From the NCBI GenBank assembly GCA_963761905.1, contig CAVXIQ010000001.1, positions 1-64,000 of the forward strand: a stretch of DNA of 64,000 nt. Reading direction: 5' to 3'. The stretch comes from Gaiellasilicea sp963761905 (GTDB lineage Bacteria > Actinomycetota > Thermoleophilia > Gaiellales > Gaiellaceae). Made by a program: the position numbers and the translations under genes. Below are positions 58,861 through 64,000 of this stretch, in pieces (position 1 is the stretch's first letter; each line of letters begins with the position of its first letter). The notes below the pieces were generated by a model that saw only the letters and a program-made list of their open reading frames with translations, did no database searches and was not told where the DNA came from.

Positions 58861-60225
58861 TCAGGTGTCCAGCGCCGCGAGCCAGCGCATCGCGCGCAGG
58901 CCCGGGGCGAAGCAGTACTCGCCGCCGCGGGTGACCACGAACGGCGGCAGGGCCTGCAGCCGGCGGCGGATCGGTCGTTGCGGGATCGTGAACGTGCCCG
59001 AGCCGTCGGTCGGCCCGACGAGCGGGTCGCTCTCGCTCGGCGCGCCGATGAAGATGCCGTCGTTCAGCCACTGCGTCTTGACGAACTCGAACTGCCGCTT
59101 CGGATGCGCGCCGGCGAAGACGAAGATGATCCCCCGCTCCGCCCCGTCGTCCTCCAGCACCCCCTCGGGCAGCATCGGGCCGTAGCTCGTGCCGCGCCGG
59201 ATCATCCGGTGCAGGCGGACGTCGACGCCGCCTTCGCCGTCGAGCGCGTCGCGCGGGTTCGCGCGGCGCGCGTGCGACCCGGCCGGACACTTGAAGCCGC
59301 GGAGGTCGTCGCCGTAGCGGAAGTCGTTGTTCCGCTGCGGATCCGCGCCGAGCTCGGGATCGTCCTTCTCGGCGGAGAGCGCCAGGGGCGCGCCGCTCTG
59401 CCAGCGTCCGACCATCTTGGCCCCTAGCAGCGCCTCCTCCTCGCGGCTCGCCGCCTGCTCGCGGAGATAGCGCCGGTACGCGGCAACGCGGGTATGCAGC
59501 TTGCGAAAGACGACGTAGGTGCCGTTCCGGCCGAGCACGTCAGGGGTCGGCATCGGGGGCAGGCTGCCCGTCTCGTCCAGGTAGCCGAGGATGATCTCGC
59601 CCGCCTTGAGCGGCGCCTCGCCGGGGTTCGAGCCGGGGATGCCGCTGCCCTCGACGGCGGGTTGACCGATCCCGTCCTTGAAGCCGAAGGAGGTGCGCCC
59701 CGTCGGCAGCTGGTAGCAGTCCTGACGCCAGATCACCTCGATCCCGGGCAGCTCCTCGTAGGTCCTCCGGGCCCGCTCGAGCACTCGTTCCAGCCGGGCC
59801 TCGTCCGGCGACAGCGCGGCGAGAGCGATGTGGACGTCTGCCGTCCCGAGTGGTTTCTCCCAGTTGGCCGGGCTGCTTTCGCCGACGTCGCCGAGCTCGG
59901 CTGCCCGCGCGGCCATTCCCTGCCGGAACTCCGGGGCGAAGCTGTCCAGCGAGTCCTGTGGCACGCCGAGCGCCTTCAGGCCCTGGTAGGTGAAGGCGGC
60001 GGTGATCCAGGCGTCGTGGGCGGGATCGGCGCTGGGCCGGCCCGAATCGACGACCGAGAGCAGCCGGCCCACCAGCTCGCGGCCCGCGGCGCGGTCGTCG
60101 ACGCGAATCAGCAGGTAGGCGCCGACGTACGGGCTCGGCCGTTCGTGCAGAGCGCCGCTCTGGATGTCGTCGAGCTCCAGGGCCACGCTCGCGCCCGAGG
60201 TCGACGTTTCCGGGGGCGCGGCCAT
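58861..60225 (-). CDS. DyP-type heme peroxidase
   Basis: This 454-residue dye-decolourising peroxidase has the GxxDG motif in FGFKDGIGQP (distal Asp, about residue 180), the proximal heme His in GSHARRANPRDA and a distal Arg in FVFAGAHPKRQFEFV-type C-terminal region. There is no Tat signal, so it is cytoplasmic, unlike EfeB. It is preceded by DUF4331 with a two-base gap, a linkage that suggests one oxidative process. It oxidises bulky aromatics or porphyrins with H2O2. The natural substrate is unknown. Confidence 0.9.
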   Translation of the reverse strand: MAAPPETSTSGASVALELDDIQSGALHERPSPYVGAYLLIRVDDRAAGRELVGRLLSVVDSGRPSADPAHDAWITAAFTYQGLKALGVPQDSLDSFAPEFRQGMAARAAELGDVGESSPANWEKPLGTADVHIALAALSPDEARLERVLERARRTYEELPGIEVIWRQDCYQLPTGRTSFGFKDGIGQPAVEGSGIPGSNPGEAPLKAGEIILGYLDETGSLPPMPTPDVLGRNGTYVVFRKLHTRVAAYRRYLREQAASREEEALLGAKMVGRWQSGAPLALSAEKDDPELGADPQRNNDFRYGDDLRGFKCPAGSHARRANPRDALDGEGGVDVRLHRMIRRGTSYGPMLPEGVLEDDGAERGIIFVFAGAHPKRQFEFVKTQWLNDGIFIGAPSESDPLVGPTDGSGTFTIPQRPIRRRLQALPPFVVTRGGEYCFAPGLRAMRWLAALDT

Positions 60226-60227
60226 CC

Positions 60228-61364
60228 TCAGTGGTGGTGCTCGGGACGCTCGGGAGGATCCGGGTTCGCCGGCGCGAGGTAGGGGAACGAGCGCCCGCCG
60301 GGCCTCGTCGCCTGGTCGACGCCGTCGCGGATCACCGGCCCGTTGCCCGCGTTCACGAGCAGCGTGAAGATCCGGTCCATCACGTCGTCGTTGAGCGAGC
60401 GCCCGCCGCAGGTCTCGTGCGGGCGGCCCGCGAGGGCGGCGCGCTCGATCTCGAGGAACGAGCCCTGCTCGGCGTAGGGCTTGCCGACGTCGACGACCAG
60501 GTAGTCGGCGAGGACGAGCTCGGTCAGCGGGTGCGTGCCGTCCTCACGCGGGGGCCAGTCGGTCTTGCCGTCGAGCCCGTCCCAGAAGGCGAGGTTGGCG
60601 TCCAGGCGCGCGCGATAGGCGCCCTGGTAGCCGTCGGCAAGCTCAAACGCGTCCTCCATGTTGTAGAGATCGCGGATCTCGAGGTCGCGATTGACGGGGT
60701 CGAACTGCTTCGGCGCCAGCATCATGTTCTTCACCTCGGGCCTGCCGACCCGCTCGATCCGAACGTTGTGCCTCCCGCGGGTCAGCGTCTCCGCGACGAC
60801 CCCGACCAGCTCCGCGCCACCGAGCAGCTGCGCGCAGTCGATCTCGACGACGAGGGAGAGGACGTTCTTGCCGTCCATGTAGATCGCGCCGGAGTCGGCG
60901 TCGAAGGCGAGCTCGCCCGTCGCGATCGTCTTCAGCGCCGCCGGGGCGTCCATCATGAACGGATCCCAGCGCGGCCCGGCGAAGGCGCGAACCCCGTGAC
61001 CCGAGCCACCCTCCTCGTCGTTCACGCGGAAGCGAACCGCCTCGCCGGCCGGGGTCGTGAGCGTGCCTTCCTGCCCGTGCGCGCCGTTGCCAGCGGCGGG
61101 ATCGGAGAACACGCAGTCGAATGTGAACTCCTCCTCTGTGACCGCGAACGGCGTCGGGTCGGTCGCGGCTCGCGCGGTGAGCGGCCGGACGCGGAAGCGG
61201 TAGACGAGGCCGTCCGAGAGGAGCGCGGACGGGGGAGCAAACGGCAGCGTGTTCACCACGAGCACGAGGTGCCCCGGCCGCTCGGGACTCGGGAACGCGT
61301 AGACGTCGGTGATGTCCGCGATCGGGTCGGCGAGTGCCCGTGGCCCTGAGATGTGATCCGACAC
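60228..61364 (-). CDS. DUF4331 family protein
   Basis: This 378-residue protein begins MSDHISGPRALADPIADITD and continues with YAFPSPERPGHLVLVVNTLPFA, the standard DUF4331 start. The remainder has many beta strands, GHGVRAFAGPRWDPF and a C-terminal His triplet. No signal peptide is present. DUF4331 proteins are of unknown function but recur beside peroxidases in actinobacteria and proteobacteria. GTG 61364 has GGGAG six bases upstream and lies 15 bases after the first gene of the unit. Confidence 0.83.
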   Translation of the reverse strand: MSDHISGPRALADPIADITDVYAFPSPERPGHLVLVVNTLPFAPPSALLSDGLVYRFRVRPLTARAATDPTPFAVTEEEFTFDCVFSDPAAGNGAHGQEGTLTTPAGEAVRFRVNDEEGGSGHGVRAFAGPRWDPFMMDAPAALKTIATGELAFDADSGAIYMDGKNVLSLVVEIDCAQLLGGAELVGVVAETLTRGRHNVRIERVGRPEVKNMMLAPKQFDPVNRDLEIRDLYNMEDAFELADGYQGAYRARLDANLAFWDGLDGKTDWPPREDGTHPLTELVLADYLVVDVGKPYAEQGSFLEIERAALAGRPHETCGGRSLNDDVMDRIFTLLVNAGNGPVIRDGVDQATRPGGRSFPYLAPANPDPPERPEHHH

Positions 61365-61379
61365 CGTGCTCCCGCCGGC

Positions 61380-61923
61380 TTAGTCGGCGGCCTGGTCGAG
61401 CAGCGGCTTCAGCGCCGGATGCTGCAGCGCCTCTGCGGCCTCCGGGTCGTCGAGCACCTGCTGGAACGCCGTGTTCACGCGCTCGCGCCTTCCGGATCTC
61501 CTTCACTGTCCCGCCGTAGTTGCGCGCGTACGCGCCTGCGGTCACCTGAGCGCCGAGGACGAACGACTGGACGGCGGCGAGATCGGGCAGGCCCTCGTAG
61601 CCCTCGACGTGCTTGAAGATGACGTCGAAGAGCGCCAGGGTCGGCCCCGACGTGAAGAAGTCCTGCATGTAGGAGTCCCAGGGGCCGTCGAAGCTCGTCG
61701 CAAAGAGCAGTCGCGTGTCGTCGTCGAACAGCACAAACCTGGCCTCGTGAATCGACGAGACCGCCATGTTGTGCTCTCCGGGCCGGTAACCCGGTGTTTC
61801 CTGGAGGTCGCGCAACGACTTACGCAGGGCCGGCGCCTCGCCCGGCTTGACGTGAAAGAACAGGCTGAACTCGCTCGTCGAACCGACATTCGCGCCGGGC
61901 CGGGCCGTTGCGGGTGTCGCCAT
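61380..61923 (-). CDS. Conserved protein upstream of DUF4331/DyP, one frame break
   Basis: The protein is about 180 residues. The first frame runs from ATG 61923 through FSLFFHVKPGEAPALRKSL, RFVLFDDDTRLLFATSFDG and a helical AVQSFVLGAQVTAGAY segment. One surplus base near 61485 breaks it; after correction the end is RERVNTAFQQVLDDPEAAEAL and KPLLDQAAD. The paired beta-alpha-beta pattern resembles the dimeric alpha/beta-barrel (EthD/ABM) fold, whose members include heme-handling enzymes and fusions to DyP. AAGGGGGG precedes the start. It is the first gene of the DyP unit. Confidence 0.6.
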
Positions 61924-62088
61924 TCCTTAACCCCCCTTGCTCGATCCGCTGGCCGACGATGCGCGGCCATGCAGGAATCCTCTCATCGCCCTGCTCGATC
62001 CTCATCATCCCGATGGCACGATTGCCAACCTGCCCTGCACGACGACGCCGGTGCAGTTCGACGGCCCGCACGCAGTTCGTATCGCCTA

Positions 62089-62122
62089 GGTGAACACGCG
62101 CGCCCTCGGCTTCGTGTAGCTT
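62089..62122 (+). promoter_or_regulatory. Weak regulon promoter H (GGTGA-N6-GCGCCC-N11-TAGCTT)
   Basis: GGTGA (62089-62093), six bases, GCGCCC (62100-62105), eleven bases and TAGCTT (62117-62122) keep the regulon spacing with a degraded second arm. It faces the SHOCT gene 52 bases downstream. The rest of the gap 61924-62173 holds no gene I can support. Confidence 0.45.
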
Positions 62123-62173
62123 CTCGCCTCGAGAACGGCCGTAGGTCCCGCCCACCGACCACAGGAGAAACCG

Positions 62174-62566
62174 ATGCTCCTCGCCGACTTCACCTTCTTC
62201 GACGCATTCTGGTCGATGATCGTGTTCTTCCTCTGGATCTTGTGGTTCTCGCTCCTCTTCGGGATCTGGGCCGACATCTTCCGCCGCGACGACATCTCGG
62301 GCGTCCGCAAGGCTCTCTGGCTCGTCTTCACGATCGTTGTCCCCTTCCTCGGCGTGCTCATCTACGTGATCGCGGAGAACGACGGGATGACGGAGCGGAA
62401 CATCGCGCGCAGCAGAAAGGCGCAGCGCCAGTTCGACGAGCACATCCGCGACACGGCCGGAAGCGGCGGGGCCGCCGCAGAGATCGAGAAGGGGAAGAGT
62501 CTTCTCGACAGCGGCGCGATCACGCAAGAGGAGTTCAACGCCCTCAAAGCCAACGCCCTCGGCTAG
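62174..62566 (+). CDS. PLDc_N-SHOCT small membrane protein
   Basis: This 130-residue protein has two membrane helices (about residues 12-32 and 50-72) with the PLDc_N loop WADIFRRDDISGVRKALW between them. A charged linker follows, then a C-terminal SHOCT domain (about 97-130, EIEKGKSLLDSGAITQEEFNALKANAL). This is the longer version of the protein at 14548-14751. SHOCT domains mediate oligomer or membrane contacts. AGGAG lies before ATG 62174, and the weak regulon site upstream suggests shared control with the 13-24 kb genes. Confidence 0.83.
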   Translation: MLLADFTFFDAFWSMIVFFLWILWFSLLFGIWADIFRRDDISGVRKALWLVFTIVVPFLGVLIYVIAENDGMTERNIARSRKAQRQFDEHIRDTAGSGGAAAEIEKGKSLLDSGAITQEEFNALKANALG

Positions 62567-62590
62567 GCACGCGCCGCGACGGGACACGAC

Positions 62591-64000
62591 ATGGCGACCG
62601 AGACAACAGTGGTGTCGGGACTCGAGCCCCGCTCGTTCTGGGGGCACTTCGAGGCGCTGACGAAGGTCCCCCGACCGTCTCGGCACGAGGAGCCGGTGAT
62701 CGAGCACGTGCGCGCGTGGGCCGAGCAGCATGGCTTCGAGCTCCAGCAGGACGCCGGCCGGAACGTGGTCATCCGGGTTCCGGCGACGCCGGGGCGCGAG
62801 GGTGCTCCGGTCACGACGCTGCAGGGGCATCTCGACATGGTCTGCGAGCGCGACCCGTCGAGCCCGAACGACCCGGCCGAGGGTCGGATCGAGCTCGTCC
62901 GGGACGGCGAGTGGCTGAAGGCGGACGGCACCACGCTCGGCGCGGACGACGGCGTCGCGATAGCCGCGATGATGGCGCTCGTCGAGGACGAGTCGCTCCC
63001 GCACGGGCCGCTCGAGCTGCTGATGACGGTGGCCGAGGAGGTCGGGCTCGAGGGCGCGAATGCACTCGACCCGGCGCTCGTCAACGGCTCGATCCTGATC
63101 AACCTCGACAGCGAGGAGGACGGGCGGCTGACGGTCGGGTGCGCGGGGAGCACCGACACCTGGATCCGCATCCGGGCATCGCGCGAGGCGGCCGAGGCAG
63201 ACGCGGTCACGCTCGGCGTCACCGTGAGCGGCGGCAGCGGCGGCCACTCCGGCACCGGGATCGCGCTCGGCCGGTCGAACGCCGTCAAGGTGCTCGGGCG
63301 GGCGCTGCGCGAGGCGCGCGAGACCGTCCCGTTCCGGCTCGTCTCGTTCGCGGGCGGCAAGAGCCGCAATGCGATCCCGCGCGACGCAAGCGCCGTCTGC
63401 TCGGTGGCAGCCGGCGACGAAGGTGCGTTCAAGGACGCGGTCGCCGCGGCAGCCGCGACGATCCGCGATGCGTACGTCAAGACCGACGCGGGCGTCACGG
63501 TCGCCGTCGAGCCCGCCGACGCATCGGAGGCCCCCTGGACGGACGAGGCGACGAAGAAGCTGCTCGACGCCGTCGCGCTCGTGCCCACCGGCCCGCTCGC
63601 CCTGAGCCCCGACTTCGACGATCTCGTCGAGACGAGCACGTCCCTCGGCGAGGCGATCACGGAGGGCGACGTGCTGACGCTGCACAGCCTCTCGCGCTCG
63701 TCGAACGACTCGGCGCTTCCCGAGGTGATCGCGACGCTCGATGCAGCGGCGCGGCTCGGGGGCGGCGAGCTCGAGGTCAAGCGGAACTACGGCGGCTGGC
63801 GGCCGGATCTCGATTCGAAGGCACTGGCCGCCGCGCGCGCGGCCTACGAGCGTGAGTTCGGCGAGCCGCCGATCATCACCGCGGTGCACGCCGGCCTGGA
63901 GACGGCGGTGATCGGGAGCAAGGTGCCCGGTCTCGACATGCTCTCGTTCGGGCCTCAGATCGAGTTTCCCCACTCGCCGGACGAGCGCGTGAGCATCCCT
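62591..64000 (+). CDS. pepD: Aminoacyl-histidine dipeptidase (PepD), cut by window end
   Basis: This M20-family beta-alanyl/aminoacyl-histidine dipeptidase starts at ATG 62591 and is open to the end of the window (470 residues seen, probably 10-20 missing). Metal and catalytic motifs are LQGHLDMVCE (His and Asp), TLGADDGVAIAAMMAL, TVAEEVGLEGA with the general-base Glu, INLDSEE, and VSGGSGGHSGTGI in the dimerisation lid. It releases histidine or other residues from dipeptides in the cytosol. It follows the SHOCT gene by 24 bases but appears functionally separate. Confidence 0.9.
   Translation, partial: MATETTVVSGLEPRSFWGHFEALTKVPRPSRHEEPVIEHVRAWAEQHGFELQQDAGRNVVIRVPATPGREGAPVTTLQGHLDMVCERDPSSPNDPAEGRIELVRDGEWLKADGTTLGADDGVAIAAMMALVEDESLPHGPLELLMTVAEEVGLEGANALDPALVNGSILINLDSEEDGRLTVGCAGSTDTWIRIRASREAAEADAVTLGVTVSGGSGGHSGTGIALGRSNAVKVLGRALREARETVPFRLVSFAGGKSRNAIPRDASAVCSVAAGDEGAFKDAVAAAAATIRDAYVKTDAGVTVAVEPADASEAPWTDEATKKLLDAVALVPTGPLALSPDFDDLVETSTSLGEAITEGDVLTLHSLSRSSNDSALPEVIATLDAAARLGGGELEVKRNYGGWRPDLDSKALAAARAAYEREFGEPPIITAVHAGLETAVIGSKVPGLDMLSFGPQIEFPHSPDERVSIP

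Noticed and set aside
58861..60225. The DyP peroxidase as the EfeB partner of the FTR1 permease
   Set aside because: It lacks a Tat signal, lies 55 kb away and belongs to a different operon with DUF4331.
1..64000. tRNA, rRNA, CRISPR arrays or insertion sequences
   Set aside because: No cloverleaf, conserved rRNA segment, regular repeat-spacer array or transposase was recognised on either strand.

Overview
The window is very GC-rich DNA with G/C-ending codons, many GTG starts, tight ATGA overlaps and several probable leaderless genes. Together with FTR1 iron uptake, DUF7144 and SHOCT/PLDc_N small membrane proteins, LAL-type LuxR regulators and Ig-like secreted repeats, this points to an uncultured actinobacterium, most likely of the Thermoleophilia (Gaiella/Solirubrobacter side). 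That placement is inference. No rRNA, tRNA, CRISPR array, insertion sequence or prophage is visible.

Layout. 0-3.6 kb: iron-uptake pair (lipoprotein plus FTR1 permease) behind a DtxR-like box. 3.6-7 kb: moxR-DUF58-VWA operon behind four 11-base repeats. 7-12.8 kb: BNR-repeat protein with a MoaD/ThiS-like partner, a histidine kinase, a GH13 glucosidase and a xylulokinase. 12.8-26.9 kb: small membrane proteins, ZIP and SulP transporters, a sulfatase with its formylglycine-generating enzyme, two LuxR-type regulators and a K+ channel. Much of this block shares one promoter architecture. 26.9-28.5 kb: HerA-like ATPase. 28.5-47.3 kb: a large sugar-catabolic cluster of four transcription units with a ribose-type ABC importer, SIS protein, two Gfo/Idh dehydrogenases, PfkB kinase, KDPG-type aldolase, lactonase, phosphotriesterase-like hydrolase, GntR, SorC and ROK. 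47.3-53.3 kb: holin-like protein, GlgC, MMPL transporter and GlgP. 53.3-56.8 kb: small and secreted proteins. 56.1-61.9 kb: an operon with a DyP peroxidase, DUF4331, an enoyl-CoA hydratase and a sulfite-oxidase-like protein. 62-64 kb: a SHOCT protein and a cut-off PepD dipeptidase.

The strongest new signal is a repeated promoter of the form GGGTGA-N6-[G/C][T/C]CACC-N11-nAGCCT. It lies in front of nine or ten genes between 13.3 and 23.8 kb, with a weaker copy at 62.1 kb. The spacing is the same at every site, and several start codons lie only 6-8 bases after the -10. It probably defines a stress regulon run by the MalT-like LuxR protein at 23.8-26.4 kb, which sits next to one of the sites.

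Ten genes carry one or two single-base indels, and an eleventh is a probable case. Several indels fall in short G or C runs, and the reading resumes in a conserved product, so most are probably sequencing errors. Genes with two indels are typed pseudogene and genes with one are typed CDS; each entry says so.
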